A DNA stretch of 64,000 nucleotides, taken from Streptomyces sp. Je 1-332. Lineage in GTDB: Bacteria; Actinomycetota; Actinomycetes; Streptomycetales; Streptomycetaceae. The notes under the pieces are model-generated. The model was not told the origin of the DNA and made no database searches. It was given only the letters and a program-made list of their open reading frames with translations. Where the stretch lies: contig NZ_CP160402.1 of the NCBI RefSeq assembly GCF_040730185.1, positions 3,782,001 through 3,846,000 on the forward strand, given 5' to 3'. Positions within the stretch are counted from its first letter, which is position 1, and each line of letters starts with the position of its first letter. Shown here piece by piece: positions 32,007 to 41,320 of the stretch. Position numbers and translations under genes: made by a program.

Positions 32007-33329
32007 CTACGTGCCGATGCCGAGCCCCGTCCCGGTGAGGCGCACCCGGATGCCGTCCTCCTGCACGCTCACGTCCTGGAGCCGGACGTTCCCCTCGCCC
32101 GGCAGCTTCGGCAGCTGGAAGGCGAGCGTGAGGCGGTCGGCGAGTACGGGGCGGGTGAGCTGGGAGAGGCCCTTGAGGAGCGCGGGGTCCAGGCCCAGCT
32201 TCTTCAGGAGCTCGGGGTGGCCCATCGCGACGTCGATGAGGTTCAGGCCCATCACGTCGTTGATGAAGCGCGGCGTTCCGACGAGGTCGTGGAGCTTGGT
32301 GTCGCTCTTCAGGGCACCGCTGACCATCGAGTCGGACACCCCGAGCCGCTTGACGATCGACGGCACGGAGAGCAGGGCCTTCGCCTTGGCGGTCTCCTCG
32401 GCGAGGCGGTCCGCGGAGTCCTTGCTGAGGTGCAGGCCCTCGGACTCGCGGGTGCCGGGCCGGTAGGTCGCCAGATCGCCGATCTGCAGGCTCATCCCGC
32501 CGATGTCGGTGGAGACGCCGCGCTCGCCGTTGCGCTGGATGCGGGCGTCGGCGCGCAGCTTCAGGTCGTGGCCGGCGACGGGCAGGGTGCCGCGCGCCAG
32601 GACCTGGTCGTTGCCGTGGCCGGTGAACGTGACCTGGGAGGCGCCCAGTTCACGGTTCAGGTCGTCGAAGGAGAGCAGCACCTCGCCCTTCATCTCGCGG
32701 ATGAGGGCGCCCTTGATGTCGGTGGGCCCGTCGCCGGTGATCGTCACGTCCTCGGCGGTGGCGGAGACCTGGGCGAGCGAGATCCGGTCGGCCGCGACGT
32801 CCGGGACGGTGACCTTGACCTTGTCCACGCGCTTGTCGAGGACCTGGGTCAGGAAGGGAAAGCCTTCGATGTCGACCTCGGGCGCGGCGCTCAGGTGCAG
32901 GGAGTCCTTGAGCTTGTCCGCGGCCTCGTGCTCGGCGTAGAGCAGGGCCCAGCGGTCACCGAGCGCGAGGAAGGCGGCGAGGACCACGAGGGCGACGACG
33001 GCTTTCGCGGCGAGCGGGAGCCCGGCGAAGCGGTTGCGGCGGCGACGGTTGCCGCGGCGGTGGTTCGGAGGCTGCCAGGGAGCGTCAGCCCTGCGGGCTC
33101 CGGCCTCGGTCTCGTCCTCGTCGTCGGTCTCGCGGAGGAAGTCCTCCAGCGGGCCGGGTCCCGCGAGGGCACCGAGCTCGTCGTACGGGTTGAGCGGGGC
33201 GGTGGTCTCCGCGCGCGTCTCGGGTGCTGCTGATGCTTCGGGGGGAACCGATGCGGCGTGCCAACCATCAGACGGACTAGCCTGGTTGTGATCGGGCGGA
33301 AGCGTGGCTATGCGGTGGGGGGAACGCAT
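32007..33329 (-). CDS. Large LmeA-family (DUF2993) membrane protein
   Basis: 440 residues. A disordered N-terminus (1-95) with a poly-Arg patch RRGNRRRRNRF before a single helix (AAKAVVALVVLAAFLALGD), then an extracytoplasmic DUF2993 domain with DIEGFPFLTQVLDKRVDKV. It is a longer paralogue of the 23090 protein and may bind lipid at the membrane surface. The start ATG at 33329 is the longest; shorter starts are possible in the disordered region. Confidence 0.8.
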   Translation of the reverse strand: MRSPHRIATLPPDHNQASPSDGWHAASVPPEASAAPETRAETTAPLNPYDELGALAGPGPLEDFLRETDDEDETEAGARRADAPWQPPNHRRGNRRRRNRFAGLPLAAKAVVALVVLAAFLALGDRWALLYAEHEAADKLKDSLHLSAAPEVDIEGFPFLTQVLDKRVDKVKVTVPDVAADRISLAQVSATAEDVTITGDGPTDIKGALIREMKGEVLLSFDDLNRELGASQVTFTGHGNDQVLARGTLPVAGHDLKLRADARIQRNGERGVSTDIGGMSLQIGDLATYRPGTRESEGLHLSKDSADRLAEETAKAKALLSVPSIVKRLGVSDSMVSGALKSDTKLHDLVGTPRFINDVMGLNLIDVAMGHPELLKKLGLDPALLKGLSQLTRPVLADRLTLAFQLPKLPGEGNVRLQDVSVQEDGIRVRLTGTGLGIGT

Positions 33330-33426
33330 CAGCTGATTTCACCATACGTTCACACCCCACCCCAAGCCTTACGCCCAGTAACGAACGATTTATGCCGCCT
33401 TCTGAGCGCGTCTGTTAACGCGTCGT

Positions 33427-35238
33427 TCACTTCACGATGGTGATCCGGTCCGCCTTGGGCGGTGCGATCGGCTTGTCGGCCGAGGAGTTGGCGGTCAGGT
33501 AGTCGTTGAACGCCTTCAGGTCGTCGCTGCCGACCAGCGGCTTCGTACCCTTGCCGAGCTCGGCGAAGCCGTCGCCGCCGCCCGCGAGGAAGGAGTTCAT
33601 CGCCACACGGTAGGTGGCGGCCGGATCGATCGCCTTGCCGCCCAGCTTGATCGAGTCCGTCACGACACGGTCGGCGCCGGACTTCGTCATGTCCAGCGTG
33701 TAGGTCAGGCCGTCCGAGATCTGCAGAATCTTCGGGGATGCCTCGTTCGCCCCGCTCACCTGCTGCTTGAGCCCGGTGATCAGCTGCGCGCCGGTCAGGT
33801 CGACGAGATTGACGGTGTTGCTGAACGGCTGCACGGTGAAGCCCTCGCCGTACGTCACCACCCCGTCACCCTCGCTCCCGCTCGCCTTGTGGACGAGGTC
33901 GGAACGGATGCCGCCCGGGTTCATCAGTGCAAGATCCGTCTCCGGATCGAGCGACTTGCCGTGCGCGAGCTGCGCGTCCGCGATCAGGTCGCCGAGCGGC
34001 GCCTCGGGGGTGGTGGCGCCGCGGCCCGGGATGTCGGCGGAGATGAAGCCGACGGGCTTGTTGGCGACGGGCTCGGCCAGCTTGTTCCAGCGCCCGATGA
34101 GCGAGGTCATGTCCTTGGCCTTGGCCTGCTCACGGCTGACGACGTGGTTCGCGGACTTCACGGACGTACGGACGATGTCCTTGGTCCTGCGGTCGTACGT
34201 GAGCGTCGTGTCCGTGTAGAGCTTCCCGTAGGACGAGGCGGACGTGACCATGCGGGGCTTGCCCGACGGGTCCGGGATGGTGCAGACGTACGCGGAGTGC
34301 GTGTGCCCGGTGACCAGCGCGTCGACCTTGGGCGTGATGCCCTTGGCGATGGTGGTGATCGGGCCCGAGATGCCGTCGCCCGCGCCCGGGGAGTCACAGT
34401 CGTAGTTGTAGCTCTGCGACGCGGGGGAGCCGCCCTCGTGGAGGAGCGTGACGATCGACTTCACGCCCTGCTTGTCGAGGATCTTGGCGTACTTGTTGAC
34501 CGTCTCGATCTCGTCGTGGAACTTCAGGCCCTTGATGCCCTCGGCGGAGACGATGTCGGGCGTGCCCTCCAGCGTCACACCGATGAAGCCGACCTTGACG
34601 CCCTTGTTCTTCCACACCCAGTACGGCTTGAGGATGGGCTTGTCGGTCTTCTCGTCGGTCACGTTGGCCGCGAGGTAGGGGTAGTCGGCCCCCTTGAACT
34701 TCTTGCCCTTCTCGAAGCAGCCGTCCTTGGGGTGACAGCCGCCGTTCTGGATGCGGGCCAGCTCCTTGGCCCCCTCGTCGAACTCGTGGTTCCCGACGCT
34801 GGTGACGTCGAGGTCGAGCTTGTTCATCGCCTCGACCGTCGGCTCGTCGTGGAACAGACCCGACAGGAGCGGGCTCGCGCCTATCAGGTCGCCGGCCGCG
34901 GCCGTGACGCTGTAGGGGTTGCCCTTGCGGGCCGTACGGAGCGACGTGGCGAGGTACTCGGCGCCGCCCGCGTCGATCTTCTTCTCGGTCCCGTCCGCCT
35001 GCTTCTCCGTCACCTGGCCCGACGACCCGGCCGGCGGCTGGAGATTGCCGTGGAAGTCGTTGAAGGACAGCAGCTGCACGTCGACGGTGCGCTTCTTGCC
35101 CGCCGCACCGGTGTGGTCCTGCCCGGCGCTCGCGGGCAGCGCGGCGGCCAGCGCACCGAGCGTGGCGAGAGAGGCCGCGGCGGCGAGCACACGGGTGGCG
35201 CGGCGTCTTGGCCGACGCAACTGAGGAGTGGCTGGCAC
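33427..35238 (-). CDS. Secreted bifunctional UDP-sugar hydrolase/5'-nucleotidase
   Basis: About 603 residues from GTG 35238, with RBS CAGGGGGACAC. Signal peptide with an Arg-rich start and cleavage near ALPASAG. Metallophosphatase domain: LLSFNDFHGNLQ, then SVGNHEFDEG, then TGHTHSAY; C-terminal 5'-nucleotidase domain with NPGGIRSDL and FLAGGGDGF. It hydrolyses extracellular nucleotides to release phosphate and nucleosides, which fits the phosphate genes downstream. No clear PHO box is visible in its 282-base upstream gap. The longer frame to 35301 has no RBS. Confidence 0.88.
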   Translation of the reverse strand: MPATPQLRRPRRRATRVLAAAASLATLGALAAALPASAGQDHTGAAGKKRTVDVQLLSFNDFHGNLQPPAGSSGQVTEKQADGTEKKIDAGGAEYLATSLRTARKGNPYSVTAAAGDLIGASPLLSGLFHDEPTVEAMNKLDLDVTSVGNHEFDEGAKELARIQNGGCHPKDGCFEKGKKFKGADYPYLAANVTDEKTDKPILKPYWVWKNKGVKVGFIGVTLEGTPDIVSAEGIKGLKFHDEIETVNKYAKILDKQGVKSIVTLLHEGGSPASQSYNYDCDSPGAGDGISGPITTIAKGITPKVDALVTGHTHSAYVCTIPDPSGKPRMVTSASSYGKLYTDTTLTYDRRTKDIVRTSVKSANHVVSREQAKAKDMTSLIGRWNKLAEPVANKPVGFISADIPGRGATTPEAPLGDLIADAQLAHGKSLDPETDLALMNPGGIRSDLVHKASGSEGDGVVTYGEGFTVQPFSNTVNLVDLTGAQLITGLKQQVSGANEASPKILQISDGLTYTLDMTKSGADRVVTDSIKLGGKAIDPAATYRVAMNSFLAGGGDGFAELGKGTKPLVGSDDLKAFNDYLTANSSADKPIAPPKADRITIVK

Positions 35239-35520
35239 GTGTCCCCCTGGGAGAGGTATGAGACGACTGAGGGTGTGAGGCTGTGCGCAGCCTAAAGTCA
35301 ACGCGCGTAGCGCGACAGGGGGTTACGGGTTACGAGGTGGTTGCCGCCGGGGGCTCCGAGGGGGGCGTTGCGGACACTTGGGGCAAGCGTGACGGCGTAC
35401 GGGGGCGAAGTCGGCCGGGGTGCGGTGACACGGGCGCGCGCGCCGTCGTGCACTCCCCCGCGGACGCCGAGTACGTCCGTGATCTGCTCCTCGACCGGCC
35501 GCCGCCGTACCCTCGACTCC

Positions 35521-36441
35521 ATGACTGACGAGCAGCAGCCTCCCGCCCTGCGGCAGATCGACACCGTCGCCGCCCTCACATCCGACCAGGCCGACGCCGT
35601 GCTCGGACTCCTCGCGGAAGCTGCCCGCTCGGACGGCCAGCAGGCCGTGTCCGAGCAGGGGCGGCTGCAACTGCGGGGCGGAGCGCGGGAGGGAGTGCGG
35701 CATCTGCTGCTCGGCCTGGGCGAAGAGCTCGTCGGGTACGCGCAGCTGGAGGACACCGACCCCATCGAGGCGCCGGCCGCCGAGCTCGTCGTGCACCCCG
35801 CGCACCGCGGACGCGGACACGGCAGGGCGCTCGGCACCGCGCTGCTCGCCGAGTCCGGCCGGCGGCTGCGGATCTGGGCGCACGGCGGACACTCGGCCGC
35901 GCGCCACCTGGCCCAGGTGCTCGGGCTCACCCTCTTCCGTGAACTGCGGCAGATGCGCAGGTCGTTGGGTGACCTGAAGCTGCCCGAGCCGGTCCTCCCG
36001 GAGGGCGTCACCGTACGTGCCTTCGTCCCCGGCCAGGACGACGCGGCCTGGCTCGCGGTGAACGCCGACGCCTTCGCCCACCACCCCGAGCAGGGCTCCC
36101 TCACCCAGCGCGACCTGGACGACCGCAAGGCCGAGCCGTGGTTCGACCCGGAGGGCTTCTTCCTCGCGGAGAAGGACGGCGAGCTCGTCGGCTTCCACTG
36201 GACCAAGGTGCACGCGGACGAGGGCCTCGGCGAGGTGTACGTCCTCGGGGTGCGGTCGGGCGCGCAGGGCGGCGGCCTCGGCAAGGCGCTGACGACGATC
36301 GGCCTCAACCACCTGGCGGCGGCGGGCCTGCCGACCGCGATGCTGTACGTGGACGCGGACAACAAGGCGGCCGTGAGCGTCTACGAGCGGCTCGGGTTCA
36401 CCACGCACGAGACGGACCTGATGTACCGCACGGAGTCCTGA
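35521..36441 (+). CDS. mshD: Mycothiol synthase
   Basis: 306 residues with two GNAT domains: the degenerate N-terminal one with VHPAHRGRGHGRALGTAL near residue 95, and the active C-terminal one with VLGVRSGAQGGGLGKALT near residue 245. Ends VSVYERLGFTTHETDLMYR. It acetylates Cys-GlcN-Ins in the last step of mycothiol synthesis. The ATG lies 7 bases after TACCCT (leaderless arrangement). It is followed by a strong terminator. Confidence 0.93.
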   Translation: MTDEQQPPALRQIDTVAALTSDQADAVLGLLAEAARSDGQQAVSEQGRLQLRGGAREGVRHLLLGLGEELVGYAQLEDTDPIEAPAAELVVHPAHRGRGHGRALGTALLAESGRRLRIWAHGGHSAARHLAQVLGLTLFRELRQMRRSLGDLKLPEPVLPEGVTVRAFVPGQDDAAWLAVNADAFAHHPEQGSLTQRDLDDRKAEPWFDPEGFFLAEKDGELVGFHWTKVHADEGLGEVYVLGVRSGAQGGGLGKALTTIGLNHLAAAGLPTAMLYVDADNKAAVSVYERLGFTTHETDLMYRTES

Positions 36442-36454
36442 GCCAGCTTCCCGA

Positions 36455-36480
36455 GGGGCGGCGTCACTTGACGCCGCCCC
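36455..36480 (+). terminator. mshD terminator
   Basis: GGGGCGGCGTCA, 2-base centre, TGACGCCGCCCC: a perfect 12-bp stem followed by TTTCTT, 14 bases after the mshD stop. Confidence 0.9.
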
Positions 36481-36483
36481 TTT

Positions 36484-36529
36484 CTTGCACCACCCTTTCA
36501 CTACTCAATTAGTGAAAGGGTGGTGCAAG
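36484..36529. promoter_or_regulatory. 20-bp perfect inverted repeat at the GntR/ABC promoter
   Basis: CTTGCACCACCCTTTCACTA, spacer CTCAAT, and its exact complement, ending 3 bases before ATG 36533. The centre holds the AGTG...CACT spacing used by YtrA-type GntR regulators, so it is probably an autoregulatory operator, and the transcript could also form a hairpin over the RBS. Confidence 0.75.
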
Positions 36530-36532
36530 GGC

Positions 36533-36943
36533 ATGGTCGAGTTCCGTATCGACCGGCGCAGCGGCGTCGCCACCTATCTCCAGATCGTCCAGCAGACCCA
36601 GCAGGCCCTGCGCCTGGGCCTGCTGGAGCCGGGCGACAAGCTGCCCACGGCCCGCGAGGTCGTCGAGGCGACGGCCATCAACCCGAACACGGTCCTGAAG
36701 GCCTACCGCGAGCTGGAACGCGAGGGCCTGGTCGAGGCCCGCCGCGGGCTCGGCACCTTCGTGCGGAAGTCACTGGGCTCCACGCCCACCGACTCCCCGC
36801 TGCGCGGCGAACTGAGCCGGTGGGCCGCCCGCGCCCGTGCGTCCGGTCTGGAGAGGGACGACGTCGCGGCGCTGTTCAGCGCCGTACTCGAAGAGCACTT
36901 CACCGAGGCAGAGCAGCACGTAACCAAGGGGGACCCCGCATGA
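36533..36943 (+). CDS. YtrA-type GntR regulator
   Basis: About 136 residues from ATG 36533; the longer frame begins inside the inverted repeat. Single winged helix: YLQIVQQTQQALRLGLLEPG, PTAREVVEATAINPNTVLKA, and REGLVEARRGLGTFV, with the short C-terminal helix typical of the YtrA subgroup. It overlaps the ABC ATPase gene by ATGA. YtrA regulators repress linked ABC transporters and respond to cell-wall antibiotics in Bacillus; the inducer here is unknown. Confidence 0.88.
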   Translation: MVEFRIDRRSGVATYLQIVQQTQQALRLGLLEPGDKLPTAREVVEATAINPNTVLKAYRELEREGLVEARRGLGTFVRKSLGSTPTDSPLRGELSRWAARARASGLERDDVAALFSAVLEEHFTEAEQHVTKGDPA

Positions 36944-37839
36944 CCGACACCGCCATCGAGGCGGCCTCGCTCGCCAAGAGATACGGGCGGCGGGGCCATG
37001 CCCTGCTCGACTGCTCCTTCCGGCTGCCCGCCGGAAGGATCTGTGCGGTCGTCGGGCCCAACGGCGCGGGCAAGTCGACGCTGCTGGCCCTGGCCGCCGG
37101 GCTGATGAGGCCGACCGGGGGCACGCTCAGCGTGCTCGGCACCGACCCGGCCGCCGCGCGGGCACGCCTCGCGTACGTGGCCCAGGACAAGCCGCTCTAT
37201 CCGCAGCTCAGCATCGCCGACACGCTGCGTCTTGGCGCCGAGCTGAACCCGGGGCGCTGGGACGCGGCGCTCGCCGAACGTGCCGTCGGGGAAGGGGGGT
37301 TGGACCCGAAGGCACGCGTGCGGACGCTCTCCGGTGGTCAGCGCACCCGCGTCGCGCTCGCCCTCGCGCTCGGCAAGCGGGCCGAACTCCTGCTCCTGGA
37401 CGAGCCGATGGCCGACCTCGACCCGCTCGCCCGGCATCAGCTGATGGGCACGCTGATGGCGGAGGCCGCCGAGCACGGCACCACCGTGGTGATGTCCTCG
37501 CACATCGTCGGCGAACTGGCCGACGCCTGCGACTACTTGCTGCTCGTCTCCGGCGGCCGGGTGCGGCTCGGCGGCGGCATCGACGACCTCGTCGGCGCGC
37601 ACGCCCTGGTCACCGGGCGCCGGCCCGCCGAGGACCTCGCCCCGCACATCGTCGTCGAATCCCGCGCGACCGGACGCGGCCTGACCGCACTGATCCGCCC
37701 GGAGGGCCCGGTCGACGACGGCTGGGACATCGAGGAACCTTCCCTGGAGGAACTGTTGCTGGCCCATCTGCGCTCCCCCGAGGCGCCCGCACTCCTGACG
37801 CCGGGCACGACCGCGACCGAACCGGCGGTGACCGCGTGA
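36940..37839 (+). CDS. ABC transporter ATP-binding protein
   Basis: 299 residues. Walker A GPNGAGKST, Q-loop YVAQDKPLYPQ, signature LSGGQRTRVALALAL, Walker B LLLLDEPMADLDP and H-loop MSSHIV. It overlaps the GntR gene upstream and the permease gene downstream (GTGA), so the three form one operon under the 36484 operator. C-terminal about 90 residues are variable. Probably drug or envelope-stress export. Confidence 0.9.
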   Translation: MTDTAIEAASLAKRYGRRGHALLDCSFRLPAGRICAVVGPNGAGKSTLLALAAGLMRPTGGTLSVLGTDPAAARARLAYVAQDKPLYPQLSIADTLRLGAELNPGRWDAALAERAVGEGGLDPKARVRTLSGGQRTRVALALALGKRAELLLLDEPMADLDPLARHQLMGTLMAEAAEHGTTVVMSSHIVGELADACDYLLLVSGGRVRLGGGIDDLVGAHALVTGRRPAEDLAPHIVVESRATGRGLTALIRPEGPVDDGWDIEEPSLEELLLAHLRSPEAPALLTPGTTATEPAVTA

Positions 37840-38861
37840 CCGCGTCGACGACGGCGCCCGCAGCCCGGGCACAGAGCCGCAGCACCACCCTCACTCTGCC
37901 CGGCCCGTACCGCGCCGCACTGCGCCAGCACCGCACCGCCCTGTGGATCACGCTCGGTCTGCTGGTGCTCGCCATCGCGTTCCTGGTCACCAACCAGCTG
38001 GTGATCTCCCACGAGGCGGATGCCTTCAGGGCGACCGGTTGCACCATCGGAATGGACATCAGCCCCGACTGCTACACCACGGTCCGCGAGTACGTCGACT
38101 CGGACTTCTCGTTCCGCCGGTCCATCGACTACTCGGGCATGGCCATCCTCGCCCTGCCCTGCCTGATCGGCCTGTTCGTCGCCGGCCCGATGATCGGGCG
38201 GGACATGGAGACCGGCACATACAAGCTGGCCTGGACGCAGTCCATCTCCCCGGTGCGCTGGCTCACCGTCCGGTTCACCCTGTGCGCCATCGTGGTGGTC
38301 GGCTTCGGCACGCTGCTCGCCGCAGGACAGCGCCTGGCGTGGAGCTCGGTGCCGGATCTGAACGGTCCGCGGACTTCCTGGTTCGAGCGCGCGATCTACG
38401 GATCCGTGGGCCCGGTAGCTGTCGCGTACGCCCTCCTCGGCCTCGCCGTGGGCACGCTCGCGGCGGTGGTGCTGCGGCGCACGCTGCCCGCGATGGCCGC
38501 CGCACTGGCCGTCACCGCGGGCGCGGTCATCGCGATGCCGCTGCTCCGGGGCCGCCTGTGGGCGACGGAGACGGTCACCTCGTCGGGCAAGTACGCGCAG
38601 GGCCCTCCCGGCAACGGCTTCGGCGTGGAGCAGGGCATGCTCACCGCCGACGGCCGACGGCTGCCGGAGTCCGTGTGCTCGAACCATGCAGGCCAATTCA
38701 GTCAGTGCCTCGACAAGAACCAAGTCACAGGCTGGTACAACGACTTCCACCCCTCGTCCCACTTCTGGCCTCTCCAGCTCGTGGAGACCGGCATCATCCT
38801 CGCCCTCACCGCAGCGGCAACGTACGCCGCCTTCCGCGTCCTGCGCCGCCGCGCAGCCTGA
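37836..38861 (+). CDS. ABC transporter permease
   Basis: 341 residues, GTG start. Six membrane helices: one near 40-60, then a large extracytoplasmic loop with two Cys (CTIGMDISPDCY), then helices around 105-260 including RDMETGTYKLAWTQSISPVRW, and a second extracytoplasmic domain before the last helix. It is the partner of the adjacent ATPase. The Cys-containing loops may form a disulfide. Followed by a terminator. Confidence 0.85.
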   Translation: MTASTTAPAARAQSRSTTLTLPGPYRAALRQHRTALWITLGLLVLAIAFLVTNQLVISHEADAFRATGCTIGMDISPDCYTTVREYVDSDFSFRRSIDYSGMAILALPCLIGLFVAGPMIGRDMETGTYKLAWTQSISPVRWLTVRFTLCAIVVVGFGTLLAAGQRLAWSSVPDLNGPRTSWFERAIYGSVGPVAVAYALLGLAVGTLAAVVLRRTLPAMAAALAVTAGAVIAMPLLRGRLWATETVTSSGKYAQGPPGNGFGVEQGMLTADGRRLPESVCSNHAGQFSQCLDKNQVTGWYNDFHPSSHFWPLQLVETGIILALTAAATYAAFRVLRRRAA

Positions 38862-38872
38862 GTCGCGCATCG

Positions 38873-38898
38873 CCCCCGGACGTGTAGACGTCCGGGGG
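38873..38898 (+). terminator. Terminator of the GntR/ABC operon
   Basis: CCCCCGGACGT, loop GTAG, ACGTCCGGGGG: a perfect 11-bp stem 12 bases after the permease stop. Confidence 0.85.
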
Positions 38899-39073
38899 CC
38901 TCCCGCACATGTCCCGCACGTCATGTCGCCGTAACCAGTGATTCAGACTGGCTTGCGACCCTCGCTCAATGCAGCCCGCCGTGCCCGACCCTCCCCCCAT
39001 GAACGGGAAGCTCGTCCTCACCCCGGCACTCTCCGACGCGCCTATCGTGCCTCCCGCGCGGAAGAATGGGTCC

Positions 39074-41320
39074 ATGAGCCAGCCCAGCACCCAAGGTCAG
39101 GTCCAGCACGCCCAGCCTTCCGTAGGCTCCATCGCCGCGCACCGGCCGCACACGCTGTCGGCAGCGGTCTCCGACCTCGACCCCGACATCGACGCGGATC
39201 TCGACGCCTACGACGAGGACGGCCAGGTAGGACACGACGGCCAGGAGCTTCCGCAGGGCCGGTTCCTGGACCGGGAGCGCAGCTGGCTCGCCTTCAACGA
39301 GCGCGTCCTGGAGCTCGCCGAGGACCCGAACACCCCGCTCCTCGAACGGGCCAACTTCCTGGCGATCTTCGCCTCGAACCTGGACGAGTTCTTCATGGTC
39401 CGGGTGGCAGGCCTGAAGCGGCGCATCGCGACCGGCGTCGCCACCCGTTCGGCCTCGGGCCTGCAGCCCCGCGAGGTCCTGGAACTGATCTGGAACCGCT
39501 CCCGTGAGCTCATGGCCCGGCACGCCGCCTGCTACCAGGAGGACGTCGCCCCCGGCCTCGCCGACGAGGGCATCCACCTGGTCCGCTGGAACGAGCTGAC
39601 CGAGAAGGAGCAGTCCCGCCTCTTCACGCTCTTCCGGCAGCAGATCTTCCCCGTCCTGACCCCGCTGGCCGTGGACCCCGCGCACCCCTTCCCGTACATC
39701 TCGGGGCTCTCGCTCAACCTCGCCGTGGTCGTACGCAACCCGGTCTCCGGCCACACCCACTTCGCGCGCGTGAAGGTTCCGCCGCTGCTGTCCCGCTTCC
39801 TTGAGGCCTCCCCCCAGCGGTACGTCCCCATCGAGGACGTCATCGCCGCTCCCGCGCACCTCGCGGAGCTCTTTCCGGGCATGGAGATCCAGGAGCACCA
39901 CATGTTCCGGCTCACCCGGAACGAGGACCTGGAGGTGGAGGAGGACGACGCCGAGAACCTCCTCCAGGCCCTGGAGAAGGAGCTCATGCGGCGCCGCTTC
40001 GGGCCGCCGGTGCGCCTGGAGGTCGAGGAGTCCATCGACAGGAACGTCCTCGACCTGCTCGTACGCGAGCTGAAGATCAGCGAGGCCGAGGTCTATCCGC
40101 TGCCGGGTCCGCTCGACCTGACCGGGCTCTTCGGCATCTCGTCCCTGGACCGGCCCGAGCTGAAGTACCCGAAGTTCATCGCGGGCACGCACCGCGACCT
40201 CGCCGAGGTGGAGTCCGCGTCCGCACCGGACATCTTCGCCGCACTTCGCGAACGTGACGTACTGCTCCACCACCCGTACGACTCGTTCTCCACGTCCGTA
40301 CAGGCCTTCCTGGAGCAGGCGGCAGCCGACCCGGACGTCCTCGCGATCAAGCAGACGCTGTACCGCACCTCCGGCGACTCCCCGATAGTCGACGCTCTGA
40401 TCGACGCCGCCGAGTCGGGCAAGCAGGTGCTCGTCCTGGTCGAGATCAAGGCACGCTTCGACGAGCAGGCGAACATCAAGTGGGCGCGGAAGCTGGAAGA
40501 GGCGGGCTGCCACGTCGTCTACGGCCTGGTCGGCCTGAAGACGCACTGCAAGCTGTCGCTCGTCGTCCGCCAGGAGGGCGAGACACTGGTCCGCTACTCC
40601 CACGTCGGCACCGGCAACTACCACCCCAAGACCGCCCGGCTCTACGAGGACCTGGGGCTGCTCACCGCCAAGCAGGAGGTGGGCGCCGACCTGTCCGACC
40701 TCTTCAACAGGCTCTCGGGGTACTCGCGCCGCGAGACCTACCGCCGTCTCCTCGTCGCCCCCAAGTCCCTGCGTGACGGCCTCATTTCACGCATCGACAA
40801 GGAAATACAGCACCACCGCGCGGGCCGCCCCGCCTACGTACGCATCAAGGTCAACTCGATGGTCGACGAGGCGGTCGTGGACTCGCTCTACCGCGCGTCG
40901 CAGGCAGGCGTGCCGGTGGACGTGTGGGTGCGCGGGATCTGTGCCGTGCGGCCCGGTGTCGCCGGGCTCTCGGAGACGATCCGGGTCCGTTCCGTGCTCG
41001 GCCGCTTCCTGGAGCACTCCCGCGTCTTCGCCTTCGGCAACGCGGGCGAGCCCGAGGTGTGGATAGGCAGCGCCGACATGATGCACCGCAATCTCGACCG
41101 CCGCATCGAGGCGCTGGTCAGGGTCACCGACCCGGCACACCGGGCGACGCTGAACCGGCTCCTGGAGACCGGCATGTCTGACACCACCGCCTCCTGGCAC
41201 CTGGGCGCTGACGGCAACTGGACCCGGCACGCGCTGGATCCGGAGGGCCAGCCCCTGCGGAACGTACAGGAGATGCTCATAGACGCCCGGAGGCGCCGGC
41301 GTGGCACAGCTAAACCATGA
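39074..41320 (+). CDS. ppk: Polyphosphate kinase 1
   Basis: About 748 residues from ATG 39074 ([12 protein letters not shown] 11 bases upstream); an ATG at 38969 is in frame. The first 60 residues are a low-conservation extension, then the N domain ([20 protein letters not shown]), head domain and the two PLD-like C domains. The autophosphorylated His is in [21 protein letters not shown]. It makes polyphosphate from ATP and in Streptomyces influences antibiotic production and phosphate balance. The end overlaps the CHAD gene by 20 bases. Confidence 0.93.
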   Translation: MSQPSTQGQVQHAQPSVGSIAAHRPHTLSAAVSDLDPDIDADLDAYDEDGQVGHDGQELPQGRFLDRERSWLAFNERVLELAEDPNTPLLERANFLAIFASNLDEFFMVRVAGLKRRIATGVATRSASGLQPREVLELIWNRSRELMARHAACYQEDVAPGLADEGIHLVRWNELTEKEQSRLFTLFRQQIFPVLTPLAVDPAHPFPYISGLSLNLAVVVRNPVSGHTHFARVKVPPLLSRFLEASPQRYVPIEDVIAAPAHLAELFPGMEIQEHHMFRLTRNEDLEVEEDDAENLLQALEKELMRRRFGPPVRLEVEESIDRNVLDLLVRELKISEAEVYPLPGPLDLTGLFGISSLDRPELKYPKFIAGTHRDLAEVESASAPDIFAALRERDVLLHHPYDSFSTSVQAFLEQAAADPDVLAIKQTLYRTSGDSPIVDALIDAAESGKQVLVLVEIKARFDEQANIKWARKLEEAGCHVVYGLVGLKTHCKLSLVVRQEGETLVRYSHVGTGNYHPKTARLYEDLGLLTAKQEVGADLSDLFNRLSGYSRRETYRRLLVAPKSLRDGLISRIDKEIQHHRAGRPAYVRIKVNSMVDEAVVDSLYRASQAGVPVDVWVRGICAVRPGVAGLSETIRVRSVLGRFLEHSRVFAFGNAGEPEVWIGSADMMHRNLDRRIEALVRVTDPAHRATLNRLLETGMSDTTASWHLGADGNWTRHALDPEGQPLRNVQEMLIDARRRRRGTAKP

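Noticed and set aside
35239..35520. PHO box upstream of the 5'-nucleotidase gene
   Set aside because: No GTTCAC direct repeats found in the gap.
38966..40624. 552-codon open frame on the minus strand over ppk
   Set aside because: Antisense shadow of ppk with no recognisable domain.
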